NCBI RefSeq assembly: GCF_000143415.4
Contig: NW_003314299.1
Location: 804,236 to 868,235 of the forward strand
Source: Selaginella moellendorffii
Lineage: Eukaryota; Streptophyta; Lycopodiopsida; Selaginellales; Selaginellaceae
Direction of reading: 5' to 3'
DNA length: 64,000 bases
Shown here: positions 47,605 to 58,850 of the stretch, piece by piece
Position numbering within the stretch: the stretch's first letter is position 1
Layout of the letters: each line of letters begins with the position of its first letter
Notes under the pieces: model-generated
Database searches by the model: none
What the model was told of the DNA's origin: nothing
The model's input: the letters and a program-made list of their open reading frames with translations, nothing else
Translations under genes and position numbers: made by a program

Positions 47605-50330
47605 CTACTTCACATGGAACTCCCTCACCTCGCGCTCTTGTCGCTTGCTCTTGCATGCATTAAAAATGGCCTCGACTTTGTGTTCCTCTTCCCTTTGGAT
47701 AACTGCAAGTAAAGGTTTTACTTGGTCTTTGCGAAGCAGATCCTCAAAGTATGGCTTGAATATGTTCACATGGAACACATGGTGCATCTTCCCCATCTCT
47801 TGAGGAAGTCGGAGGCAATAAACTACGTTACCAATTCGTGCCTCAATTTCGTAAGGCCTTGTGAATCTGCTGAAGGAACTCAAGATCAATTCATTTCCAG
47901 GAATACATGCATTTTACCTTTGGGTTAGATTTCGGCTGATCCCATTTGGTAGCCTTAGGTTCTTGGTGTTCAGCCACACCTTCTCTCTAGGTTGAAATTT
48001 TACATCTCGGCGCTTTTGGTTCACATACTTGGTTTGCCTTTGTTGAGCCCGTTCCAAGGAATCCCTCACTAGATTCCAAATGTTAAATCTTTCCGCCGTG
48101 AATGTCTCCATTGCAAGTAACTCTCCATGATACTTGGCCATGCCGAGTTCCACAGGACCTTCAACAGCTCGCCCATTGATGACTTCCCATAGACTCACCC
48201 CGATGCTCGAGTGTGGTGAGTTGTTATAACATATTTCCACAAGTCCCAAATGACTTACCTAATCAATTTAGTCTCTGGAGACATAGGATCACAAATAATC
48301 CTTTAGCTGCCTATTCACCCTTTTGTTTGTCCGTCTGTCAAGAAGTGTTAGTGCCATCAAACTTGACTTAATACCCAATACCTGTTTATAGGTGATAGGC
48401 TGTACTAAATTTTAACTTGGTGTAATACTGTTTTAGGAGAGTTTTCTAGAACCTACTAGTGAAGATTTTATCTTGATCTGAGATAATCTCTTTTGGCCTT
48501 CCTTACACTTGAACCACTTGTTTGAAGAACAACTTCGCCACATCTTCCGCATCCACTTTCGTTGTGGTGGGTATGAAATGTGCCATCTTCGAAAATCAGT
48601 CCACCACCATGAATATCACATCAAACCCTTCACTTGGGGGGAGTCCTATGATGAAGTCCATCGTAAGACATTTCCATGGACGATCTGAAATTAGAATGCT
48701 TTATAATAAGCCCCCACAAACTTTAGTCATGACTTTGACCTACTGACATGTTGGACATGTCTTTACATAGTCTTGGACGTTTTTAGCCATATCTGGCCAG
48801 TGATACTTCCTCTTGAGTAAGCACACAGTCTTGGGCACTCTATCGTGTCCCGCAAAAGGTCTATCATGACACTCTTCCAAAATTACCTTCCTTAGTTCCC
48901 TTTCTGGAACATATACCTTGTTTATTTATAATAGATGAGTCCAATGTGTTTCACATAACCTATTTTATCTTCCGTTGGTAGCTTACCTCTTTGTTGAGCT
49001 TCTTGCACCTCTTGGTTCCTTAGCAACACTTCTTGTGCTAAATCGTCATTCTCATATGATGTCCACACATCATCCCAAAAGGTTGATGTTGTGCTGGATA
49101 TCACCAACTTCAAGCTCGTTTTTTGACTTAGAGCATCTGCCACGATGTTGCTCTTCCCAGGTTTATACAGAATTTCGCAATCAAACTCAGCCAAAGCATT
49201 AACCCACCGACTTTATTTCCCTCTCAAGTTGGGTTGTGACAAGAAGTGTTTCGTTGGCACATTATCTGTGTAAACTTTGAAGTGTCTCCCAAGGTAATGT
49301 CGCCACTCCTTAAGTGCCTTAACCACTGCAAACAATTCCTTCTCGTGGGTAGGCCACTTTCGCTAAGCTTTGTCCAACTTTTGTGAGAAGAATGTTATTG
49401 GATGGTTGTCTTACTTTAACATTACGCCCAATGCAAAGTCTGAAGCATCTGTTTCTACTTCAAAGTCTTTACCAAAGTCTAGTAATGCCAATACGGGAGC
49501 CTTCTTCAACTTCCTTTTGATGTGGACAAATGTTGTCTCGCATTCCGAGCTTTCTTGCAGTTTACGAAGCAATATATCTGCTTGTGTATGGTGAATAGCA
49601 TGATTACCATCTTCCCTTTTCCCGTTTGGTTTGTTAAAGGTAGGGCCTCGAATAGTGTTTGATAAACTTTTGATAGTAGTTCCATAGCTCTAAAAATGCT
49701 CTTAACTCGTGTACATTTGATGGTTGTTCCCATTCATGAATGGCTTAAACCTTCTCAGGGTTCACCTTGAGCCCGTCCTTGCCCACCACATGCCTAAAAA
49801 ACTTTACCTTTTATTAAGCAAAGTCATATTTGCTCTCTTTAGCATACAGTTGGTGTTCCCTTAGTTTCTCAAACACCTTTGTCAAGTGTTTGGCATGCTC
49901 CTCTAGCATCTTGCTATAAATCAAGATGTCATCAATATAGACGACCATGAAATGATTCAGATAGGGTACAAAAATGAGGTTCATTAGTGCCAAAAACATT
50001 GCTAATGCATTGCATAGCCCAAAGGGCATTACTAGAAACTCAAAGCTTCCATACCTTGTCCAATATATTGTCTCCTCGACATCTTCCTCTACTACTTAAT
50101 CTAGTAGTATCCTGACCTTATGTCGATCCTTAAGAAGTATTTCATCTTTCCCAACCTATCAAATATATCCTCAATCCTTGGTAAAGGGTATTTGTTTTTC
50201 TTTGTATACTTGTTGAGCAATCGGTAGTCTATACACATATGCATAGATCCATTTTTCTTTTTCACAAATAACACCGGTGTGCCCTCAAGTAGAAAACTTC
50301 ATAGGATGGGGAAGTGGAGTTGCATAATAT
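47605..50330 (-). mobile_element. Degenerate Ty3/gypsy pol remnant, minus strand
   Basis: Read right to left the pol order is normal: reverse transcriptase at 49814-50029 (MPFGLCNALAMFLAL, YIDDILIYSK), RNase H end and linker at 48922-49194 (PGKSNIVADALSQ), integrase at 47914-48249 (NSPHSSIGVSLWEV), and the C-terminal PHHVFHVNIFKPY-like region at 47605-47889. Stops break each part. Unrelated in orientation to the 44-46 kb remnant. Confidence 0.85.
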
Positions 50331-51164
50331 ATGCAACGCAAGGTGTCGGAGATACTTAGGAAATTAAGGAACCAACTCGCCGAGGTGTCGTAGGCTAAAG
50401 GATCCCCGAAAGCATGACCAAAATGACAAAGAGTTCATCGGATGGGACCGAGTCGAAGATCGAGTCCAAGACCGACTCTGAGACCGAGTTCAAGATAGAG
50501 TCCGGGATCGAGTCTGAGACCGAGTTCGAGGCCGAGTTTGAGACAGAGTCTGAGATCCAAATCAGGTTCGAGATCGAGACCGAGTTCGAGACAGAGTCCG
50601 AGATCCAAATTGGGTCCAAGACCAAGTCCGAGGTCGAGTCCAAGATCGGGTCCGAGATCGAGTCCGAGACCGAGTCCGAAGTCGGGTCCGAGATCGAGTC
50701 TGAGACCAAGTCCGGGTAGGGACTGTAGGGGGTTCCAAAAGTATAGTAGGGATAGTGAGGTCCAGGAACTAGTTTTGAAGGAACTCTCCAGTGGGGTTTC
50801 CAAACTGACTTGAGGTTGAGACTGGGACCGAGGGGCCTTGGGTGGGAGTGAGCATGGACTTGGCTGGTGCTGGAGGGGCCATCCAAGGAAGTGCTCAAGA
50901 GTAGCTCCCACTCCCAAAAGGGAAACTGACTGCGGTGCTCCCGGCTCATATGGAGTGGTGTCCCACCTGAGTACTATGCGGCTCATTGGTCCTCGCCCTT
51001 CCTAGGGGCTTGGACCTTCCCTTCGGGATGGAAGTGGGGGGGTAAAGGTACCCATACCGGGCTGTTAGGCCACGGTGTTTCGCCCCGGCGTCCCGAAGTA
51101 AGTGTTGCACCCAAGACTTGGGATTTAGAGGGTCCTATGATCAAGTCTTGTGGTACCAAGGGAT
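50331..51164. repeat. Intergenic region with GAGTCCGAGACC-type tandem repeat
   Basis: Positions 50441-50717 consist of about twenty imperfect copies of a 12-bp unit such as GAGTCCGAGACC. They leave open frames on both strands (Glu/Ser-rich or Asp/Ser-rich), which explains long but meaningless ORFs. The remainder to 51164 is GC-richer and contains nothing I can name. Confidence 0.75.
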
Positions 51165-51502
51165 GTTAGGAACCTGGAAGCTTGGTGTGCTTGGCTACTT
51201 GTGCTTGTGGGGAGTGTAGCTGAACCTTAAGTCCAGTCTAACCCGGGGAGGGGGATTGGGAGAGATTTGGGAATCTGTGGATGGATGGCTAACACTCCGT
51301 TGCTCATGTAGTGAGTAGCTGAAACTAAGTAGAACCAAGTAGGAGCTGGTACCATAGGTGGGAACCTTGGCAGGGGAACTTAGCAAAAGCCAAGGCAGTG
51401 TTGGACGGATAAACGAGGTGAGCCCGGGTAGGTTTTGAGCTCATGAGCTCACGAGCTGAGCTCATGAGCTGAGCTCACGGCTTCTCAAACACAAGAAAAA
51501 CA

Positions 51503-51784
51503 TTGGTTCGTCCCGAACCAACATCTTTCCATTTTTCAAATTTTGATTTAATCTATATTTCCAAGTAAATTCGACCAATAAAATACAAATATAAATATAG
51601 ATCCGAACACTAAAAGCAATCTAAAAACACTTCTCAAGCTCCGCAACTGTAAGGCTTGCCTGGTGGATGTGATGGTCAATCTTAGGATCTTGGTTTAGTT
51701 CCTGCATAAAAATGTAATAGATGTGCTTGTAGGCTAAATATACCTTTCCGCGCACGGTTTGGTTTTTCCGCGCACGAACCAACC
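51503..51784. repeat. Two outlying copies of the palindrome
   Basis: TTGGTTCGTCCCGAACCAA at 51503-51521 (8-bp arms) and a looser copy with GGTTTGGTT and AACCAACC arms at 51756-51784. They are in element 1 near its left end. One further copy lies at 56881-56901 near the right end. Confidence 0.65.
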
Positions 51785-52208
51785 TTTTCAAGCTTGAGTC
51801 TCTCTCACTCGTCACAAAAGAATGAAACTCTCTTGAAGGGAAGAGAGCATGGAGATGAGAGGGAGAACAAAAAATCAATGTTACAACTTTTGTGATTGAT
51901 TGGCGCTTTTCACTCATAACCACATTCATTTCAACATTATTATTCCTCTCACAATCAATTATACATATCTTAATATCTAAAGCATTGAATGATTGTGTCT
52001 ATTGATCACCATCAAAGAAAATGAAAATCATGGCCATTGATCGTGACTGTTGATCGCGTCCGTTGATTTTTAGGGTTTTACGCCTAGGGTTTGAGCAGCA
52101 AAGGGCGAAAGAAAAGCGCGCTTGAGCAGGGAAGGGCGAGAGAAAGGCGCTTCAATCAAGCAATGTGCTTCAAGACGCTCCTCAAACAAGGTATGCTTCC
52201 TTGAGAAG

Positions 52209-52735
52209 GTCGGTTCGCGCGCGAACCGACGTCTCCTCACTTTCTTTCTTCCATTAGAAGTTTCTATTTTCTCAACTTTTGTTTTCTCTTGAGGGATAGA
52301 GATGTCGGTTCTTGTGCGAACCAACATCTCCTAGCATTCTATTTCATTTTCTGTTTAGCTTTTTGCCCATCTCTACCTCGTGTTTTTTTTTTTTTCCTTG
52401 TTGAAGGGGTGGGAAAGATCGGTTCGCGCGCGAACCGACGTCTCCCCACCTTCATTTTTTCTAGAAGCAAGCTTTCTTGATTTTTTTCATGTTTCTAGTG
52501 GTGAGATTTCTATATTTTAGAAAACAGAGAGAGATTGAAATGTCGGTTCTTGTGCGAACCAACATCTTCAAGGTTTTTTTTTTTAATTTCATTGACTTGA
52601 TGGGGGCATTTCATTGAAAATTAGAGGGTGGAAGATGTCGGTTCTTGCGCGAACCGACCTCTCCCGTATTCTTGTTGTGTTTTTCCTTTTTCTTGAGAGG
52701 TAGGGTGAGGTCAGTTCTCGCGCGAACCAACCTCT
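52209..52735. repeat. Array of six GGTTCG...CGAACC palindromes upstream of the gene
   Basis: Six palindromes start near 52209, 52299, 52419, 52537, 52637 and 52708, spaced 71-120 bp. The first and third are perfect (core GGTTCGCGCGCGAACC, flanked by TC and GA). Others have a loop such as TTGTGC or TTGCGC and one C-to-A mismatch that becomes a G:U pair on the minus-strand transcript. Outer bases GAGATG and CATCTC extend some stems to about 13 bp. Spacers are pyrimidine-rich and not conserved. The array ends about 145 bp before the start codon. A transposase, repressor or self-regulatory binding site, or a source of short hairpin RNA, are all possible. Confidence 0.85.
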
Positions 52736-52880
52736 CCCAGTGACTTATGTTTTTTTCCTTTGCATTTCTTGTAGTTTACAATCTATTTTTCACATCTTTT
52801 ACTTACAAACTTTTCTTGTGAGAGCAGATATAAATCAAGCTTGACTGCTTGAAACTTCCAACAAGGGACTTGAACTTCAA

Positions 52881-55800
52881 ATGCCACAGGTTTGCTTTAC
52901 ATTACAAGTTAGATGTTTTAATAGTTTTGTTTTTTATTTTAGAGGAAGCGCCGAGGCCAACCTCAATGGTCTCGATCTCCAGGAAAAGGCAGCCGCCTTG
53001 ATCGCTGTGGGCTTGGCCGATTGAGTGGAGATTCATCTCAAGTATCCAATGAAGTTTCGGCTAGTCATGCTGGAGGCAACGATGAGTATAACAATGACGT
53101 GGATGTTGAGATGAACACTCAAATCGATGTTAGTGTTAGTGAGGCTGTTGGTACTGGTGCTCTTGAGGCTACGGGTACTGGTGGTGGGGTACTTGCATCT
53201 GATGTTGGCGGTGGTGGGGGTGCTATGCCTTCGGTTGCTGAGGCTGCTCGCGGCCAAGTCAATGAACCAGCTGAGGACGTTATTGGTAGCGTTGTAGGTG
53301 GATCTACTACAGAGGCTACTGGGGGCATGGTAGCTGCTCCTACTGCTCCTCAGGCTGGTGGTGCAGGGGGAGCTAATGGTGGTGAGGGATTATGCATGCA
53401 TGATTCTGACACCATCTTGAATGATCGTGTTCGGGACACAATTATCCAAGCTCAAGAACGGACAGTCAGTAAAGTGTTACAGGAAATGGCGTGGAATGGC
53501 CCTCATCGATTTCTAGTTCCTTTGTGCCGATTGGTTCAAAGCCATTGGGTGCGCTCAGCTTACGACCTCAACATGGCTATCTACAGCTCCTTTGCCGAGG
53601 TCGGGTTTGGGAGCACAGCTGGTACCTTCATCGTTTCACCAACTTTCCCTGGAACCGGCCGGACAGAGTCAGTGACTACTGAACTTGAGGAAAAATGGGA
53701 TCCTATATGGCTGCGAAAGTCTCGTGAGTTTGATGGATTCTTAGGACAACATGTGGAGACAGCAGGGTTCATTGGAAAGCTCTTTTGGGTGATCGATGGA
53801 AACCATAGGTGGCTGGCATTTTGGAAGTGCATTCAAGAGAAGTTTCGAGATGACAAAGAACGACACATTAGTGTTCCAGTCACACTTGTCGAACCAATGA
53901 CTCGGGAGCATACTGTGAAGCTCAACATGGCATGCCATAAGATCAACATGTAAGAATTTATTTTTTGTAAACTTAGCTAATATCGTGTTTTTGCAGGCTA
54001 AACCAATTTGCGTTTCAAGCTCATACATTGGTACATGACATTGAGCACCTTCGGTTTATGGGCATGCTCTCGCTAGAGGAGGTCCAAACGTTGTACAATC
54101 ATGAGGTATTTGAAGCAATTCGAGTGAAGCTAGCAGCTAGGAAAGGCCAAGAATTGCAGACTTGGTACCAACTACCACTTGATTTTCTTGTTGCTGTCTG
54201 GGCGAAGGTAAATTATTATTGAAGTATGTATCAACTTACATAATGTTTCTTGCAGCCCATAATCAAAGGAGAAAGAGCGTCATTCTTTAAAAATGCCCGA
54301 GGGGACGAGCAGCAGAAGGAGATGGAGTGGCATGCGATTGAGCAGCGAATTTTGAATACGAAGAGAACAAAGGTGAAAAAATTGCTCTCGATTGCAGACA
54401 TACGACGCGGGCAGGAATGGCTTGATAGCATTGCCGAAATTTGTTCTCGCGTTCATAAGTTCTTATAAAATTTGTGAAACATTTCATAACTCTTTGTGTG
54501 TGTAGGAACTGGTAAAGCACCGGAGGAACTCATTTACAACATCTCTAAGAGTAAAATATCCTTTCCTGAACAAAGTGTCTGCTTGGAACTTCTCAACACT
54601 TGGTTACGAAATAACGAAAAACGCTGCGAGATAAGGATGGAGAAGGTGATGAAGGAGAAGGCGTACATTTCTCAGAGTATTGCCACTGGTGAGGAGATGC
54701 TACAAGTCTGGGATGAGAAGTTTCTTTCCAGCACCCGCACAGGTATCACTCTCGAAGAATATATTCGTGCTTGTCTTGCGGAGCTAGGGAATGGTTGGCT
54801 TCCACGTGGTGGGACGAGCTCGGCTGAGTTCAAGAACCAACCAGGACAACCATTTCTTGCGAGGTGCATGGTTTACAGGTATTTTTTCAATTCTCATTTA
54901 TATATTGGTATTTATATTTTTGTTTTACTTTGTAGATATTTAAAATATAGCCCCGGCGCACCGGTATACACAACCGGTGTTTTGCAGAAGCTCTTGACTA
55001 GAGGCAAGAAGCTTGGGATGTATGAGCCAGAGTTCTACTGTCCTTGTACACATGAGAGGGAGCTATGCCCGTGGTACCTTGAACTCGTGGAGCAAATGCC
55101 AACATCGGACTTCGAGCTAGATCTCTACCTTGAATGTCATCCAGGTTCACTTGAAACTCAGCACTTAGCTAGGAAATATTAACCTTGAGTTATATTCTTA
55201 TTTTCCAGAGGCTCTTTCTGACTGTGATAACGACGTTGTTGAAGTTCAACAACTAAACCTAGGAGTCAGCACTCAGGAAACCATTCAGGAGATGCCAAAT
55301 CCAAATACCGTTGAACCAGAGGAAACTGTACAGGAAATTCCAGCACAAGAGATTCCAGTACCTGCTCCTCGCAACCCCCGAAGGGGCCGTCATGAAGCCT
55401 TTCATGAGAGTAAGGACTTTGATTTGGAACATTCTTTTATTCATTCTTGACTTCACTTTTTTTTTTATAGATGTTGCAGAGAGCAGCCATCAGTCTTTTC
55501 GGCGGACTAAAACATTCTTCCCATCCCTCCCTACGGCTACAGATGACGACCTAGAAGAGCTCTCCTCTGCAGCGATGCATAAACAGGTTAGTAAGCATGA
55601 ATTTTATCTTCAACTTTTAGTTCTAATAATTGATTTTCAGGTTCGCCCTCTATCCCCAACGGCCAGTGTTGGGGAAGTTGCTATTCTCATTGGGGATTAC
55701 ACACAGCTTTTAGATGCTACTAGTCGGGAGCTCTACATGCTTGATCGGTGGATCCATGGTTTGGGTCAGCTCACACCTTATGGGAAGATCGATTTCATCT

Positions 55801-56738
55801 TTTTTGATCTTCCCGATGGGATGGCACCACCGCAGGGGGATACTCCGTCATGGAATGTGTTGCAGGCCCAACACATTTCCCAAGCCTTAAAGGTTGCGAG
55901 CAGCTTCATGACATACGAGGGTGTGGTTGTCATGATCCTTCCTCGCTCTCTAATGTGGGAAGGCCTTCTCGCACACTTGGCTGACAACGATGATGGATTT
56001 GTTGAGTTTTCATCTGGTTGCCTTCTTTCAAGTATGGCGGTGGACATAAAAGGCACTAGCAGGCAGACGCGAAAGGTGTGTGACTTCTTTATTTATAAAT
56101 TAACTCTATTCTATTTTTTTTTCCAGATTTATTCCTGGAACTACCATGCTCTATGCCACATTGGGAACCGGCGTAATGCCACACGAGCTGACGAGCGTGC
56201 TGCTCTTGCTTTACCAGGATATGACAGCTCTACAGACATCATCCCAAATGTGATTGACTCGGACGTTCTTCACCCAGCGTTCCCTGGTTATCGACATCGT
56301 TCAGTCACGGCCATGCAAATCTTGTTGGAGTTATTTTGTCCGCCAAAGGGGATTGTGCTTGATGCTACAGCAGGATTTGGATCAATGGTGCAGGCAGCAA
56401 AAGAGACAGGCCGAGCGGTTTTTGCACTTGAGAAGGAGGGTGCCTTTGAGGACATTCTTAGGAGATTTTGCGACAGGTGATGTTAGTGCTTGAAATAATC
56501 TATAATATTTATTCTCAAATGTTTCTATTTTATTAGGTCTACACTTATCACACACAGTGTTTCAGTCCACACGCTTGATCTTGATGATATGGATGATCAT
56601 ATGGACCGAAGTCAATTCCACTTACCTATTTATGCTGAACGTATGGCACAACATTACATACAACACGAGCCTATAGTGAAGGAGCATTCCACTATACCCA
56701 TTTCTACTTTTCTGGATATGGAAGCAGAAGAAGATTGA
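52881..56738 (+). CDS. ParB-like plus amino-methyltransferase-like fusion protein
   Basis: Eleven exons with 50-75-bp introns give about 1,101 residues. Exon 1 is only MPQ (52881-52889), joined to RKRRGQPQWSRSPGKGS, a basic nuclear-signal-like start, then a Gly/Ala/Glu-rich region. Around residue 286 comes LFWVIDGNHRWLAFWKC, resembling the GxHRxxA motif of ParB/sulfiredoxin-fold nuclease domains. About residue 827 is IDFIFFDLPDG, in the position of the DPPY motif. Near residue 991 is GIVLDATAGFGSM followed by GRAVFALEKE, matching the SAM-binding motif I. DPPY-like before motif I is the beta-class order of N4/N6 methylases. DLPD lacks the usual aromatic, so activity is doubtful. One junction (54442-54506) needs a GC donor at 54449. 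Prokaryotic viruses often fuse ParB and methylase domains; origin by transfer is inference. Confidence 0.7.
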
Positions 56739-57108
56739 ATATATTCTGATTTTAATATAAATTATATTGTTTAATATATTATTTTCATTTTTTGTAGACT
56801 AAAAGATTAGTTCATGTCGAACCAATAATCTACATGAGCTTATGGAATACCTTAAACACCTAGATTTTATGTTAAAAATTCTTGGTTCGAGACGAACTAA
56901 GGTAGTGCCATTAAACTTTCGCTAGTTAGGGGATTGTATTGACTTCCTTTGACTTTCGTTGACTTTCATTGACTTGAGCTCAGCTCAAAAACTACCCAGC
57001 CCCAACGAGGTAAGCTGGCAAATTGAAAAGGAAAAATTTATGGCTTACAATTTGGTATTGGAGCCTTTTCCTCAGTTCTAGCGAAGGATAGAGGCAGATT
57101 GCTGGGAG

Positions 57109-57754
57109 ATGGCAAAAGCGGGGCATAAACGAACCAAGGCAAAGACGGAACCTCTGCCAGAGCTGGAGCCTCCGGTCGAACAAGAGGCTATGGATGAGGA
57201 ATCCTTGCATGAGGAGGACTCTAGTGAGGAAACTTCCAAACAAGAGTCTGGTGGCAAGGTTTGGTCGTTCAAGGCTCGATTGGACGTTCTAGAAGGACAG
57301 TTGGCACAGACCAATGCCCTGTTGGAGACTTTTGTATGCAAACTAAAGCGTGATGAGAAGCAAAAGAAAAAGCGAAAGATTGCGGATGCTGGCAGCGCAA
57401 AAGGTGTGGACCCTTTGGTAGGGACTGAGGCAGAACCAAACAAGGTCGAATAGACCGAAGTGGAATCAGTCCCTCAAGCTGTTCCCAAGTACAAACCAAA
57501 GCCCCCACCGGTCTTCAAGGGAGTGAACGACTATAAGGTGGTGGAGGATTGATTTTACGATATGGAGGATTAATTCCAAGCGTTGCGGTTACCGAGCTCG
57601 GAGAAGGTCCCATGTGCAAAACCATACTTGGCAAATAATGCTAAGTCTTGGTGGAGAATGACGGAGGCCAACGAAGGACTAGTGGCCACTTGGGAAATGA
57701 TGAAGGCGAGGATCCGCATGACATACGTTCCTCCGAATGCCACTCTGCACCTAA
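57109..57754 (+). pseudogene. Ty3/gypsy gag remnant, interrupted by element 2
   Basis: Starts 44 bp after the primer-binding site of the split LTR. First part (57109-57453) is charged and coiled-coil-like (FKARLDVLEGQLAQTNALL). After a TAG at 57451 the typical gag core continues in frame (PPVFKGVNDYKVVED, LANNAKSWW), crossing two further stops near 57550 and 57570. It ends at HLR where element 2 begins. Non-functional. Confidence 0.75.
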
Positions 57755-58163
57755 GGGGATGGTCCAAAGTTGAGTTGAGCTCACGAGTTGAGCTCAATTC
57801 AGCTCAAGTCAATGCTAGTCAATATAGTCAACCATAAGTTTTATAAGGAAATATTAAGTCAGAAAAATGTTATTCTTTGGTGAACTTGAAATTTATGAGT
57901 TTAAGTATCAATGGTTCAAAGAGATTTTTATTTTTTGAATCTTTCTAATGCAGTTTATACAATTTCTAGAATTAGAAGTTCGTCTGAACCTATAGAAATT
58001 TTTGGGCTTTATTGGTCCCAAATAAAATGGGAATATTGAAGTTCGAATGAACCGGAAAATTTCTATTATACATTTCAACATTTTAACATTTCAACAATTG
58101 ACCAGAAATATATAAATAATTCGAAACACTGATTCACTCGTTCATTCTTTAGGGTTTACAGAT

Positions 58164-58409
58164 ATGGGAAGCAAGGAAGACAAAAAATCTGTAAGTAGTT
58201 CTAGCATACAGAAATGTGAGAATGTGAATTTTGTTTCACTACCACAATCTCCATATTACACGCCTGGTCCTTATTACCCATCCGGAAATGTGGAGACCAC
58301 TGTCACTATTAATAAAAATGCTCATGTTACTTCCGAAACAACAATCCAGAGCAAGAGAAAAGAAGAAATGGACAGCACAGCGGAAAGCACTAATAAATCC
58401 ACTCTATAA
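58164..58409 (+). CDS. Hypothetical 81-residue protein
   Basis: ATG start, 81 residues, rich in Ser, Thr, Lys and Pro (PYYTPGPYYPSGN). No family recognised and no supporting homology inside the window. It lies in element 2. Weak evidence for being real. Confidence 0.25.
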   Translation: MGSKEDKKSVSSSSIQKCENVNFVSLPQSPYYTPGPYYPSGNVETTVTINKNAHVTSETTIQSKRKEEMDSTAESTNKSTL

Positions 58410-58850
58410 ACCTTTCAATGGCTTTTGTAATCCACTAAAATATTATAAAAAAATGTAAGTTTTTTATATATATCTTATTCCTTTTGATATGTTTTGTCTT
58501 TGCAAAGATATATGATGTAGACAAATCAAAGAATTAAATCTATATATGATTTTGGGATTGAAAGGTAATCTTGCAAAAAGGCATACTCGCGTGCCTGTGT
58601 ATATTCGCTATTATTATATATGGTAGGCCAACTATATAAAATAAGGCTACATATTAATTATATGCTAGTTTTTAGCTTCTGAAACCCTATAGCCACTTGT
58701 TTCTCATAGTAGGTTGTAATTACTAAGACTGACAATTATCATTCACTATAGTGTCATGTCATAATAAAACATCATTCCCGAGATTGAAATATAGTATATT
58801 AATGAGAGAATTCTTATTGCTAGGAAGTTTAATTCTTCTTGTGTGTTGCA
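58410..58850. other. AT-rich spacer
   Basis: No gene visible. Possible promoter of the following ORF. A similar leader precedes its tandem copy. Confidence 0.3.

Larger units (their letters stand above)
51420..57003 (+). mobile_element. Element 1: 5,584-bp DNA transposon with ParB-methyltransferase-like gene
   Basis: Flanked by the perfect 8-bp duplication AACGAGGT (51412-51419 and 57004-57011). Imperfect terminal inverted repeats of about 22 bp: left GAGCCCGGGTAGGTTTTGAG, right (reverse complement) GGGGCTGGGTAGTTTTTGAG. Subterminal repeats follow: TGAGCTCA units at the left, TTGACTT/AGTCAA units plus TGAGCTCA at the right. The only gene is the 52881-56738 CDS on the plus strand. No known transposase domain (DDE, hAT, MULE, Zisupton) was recognised, so the gene product itself may mobilise the element, or the element may be non-autonomous. 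An 8-bp duplication occurs in hAT, P, Merlin and Zisupton-type elements. Insertion and boundaries are well supported; classification is not. Confidence 0.85.
51165..57049 (+). mobile_element. 5' LTR of a plus-strand LTR retroelement, split by element 1
   Basis: The left part (51165-51411) starts TGTTAGGAACC and the right part (57012-57049) ends GGCTTACA. Together with one copy of the target site they make an LTR of about 290 bp. Directly after the right part lies TTTGGTATTGGAGCC (57051-57065), a near match to the initiator-Met tRNA primer-binding site. A gag pseudogene follows at 57109. The uninterrupted relative at 46582-46790 confirms continuity. Confidence 0.8.

Noticed and set aside
50395-50949. 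184-residue Asp/Ser-rich minus-strand ORF and overlapping frames
   Set aside because: They are open only because of the 12-bp tandem repeat. No start context or homology supports a gene.
51621-51929. 102-residue minus-strand ORF in element 1
   Set aside because: No recognisable domain, no counterpart in element 2, and it lies in the untranslated left part of the transposon.
52209-52735. CRISPR-like array (regularly spaced repeats)
   Set aside because: The repeats are imperfect palindromes with unequal spacing and low-complexity spacers, in a eukaryotic transposon with introns. No cas-like gene is present.
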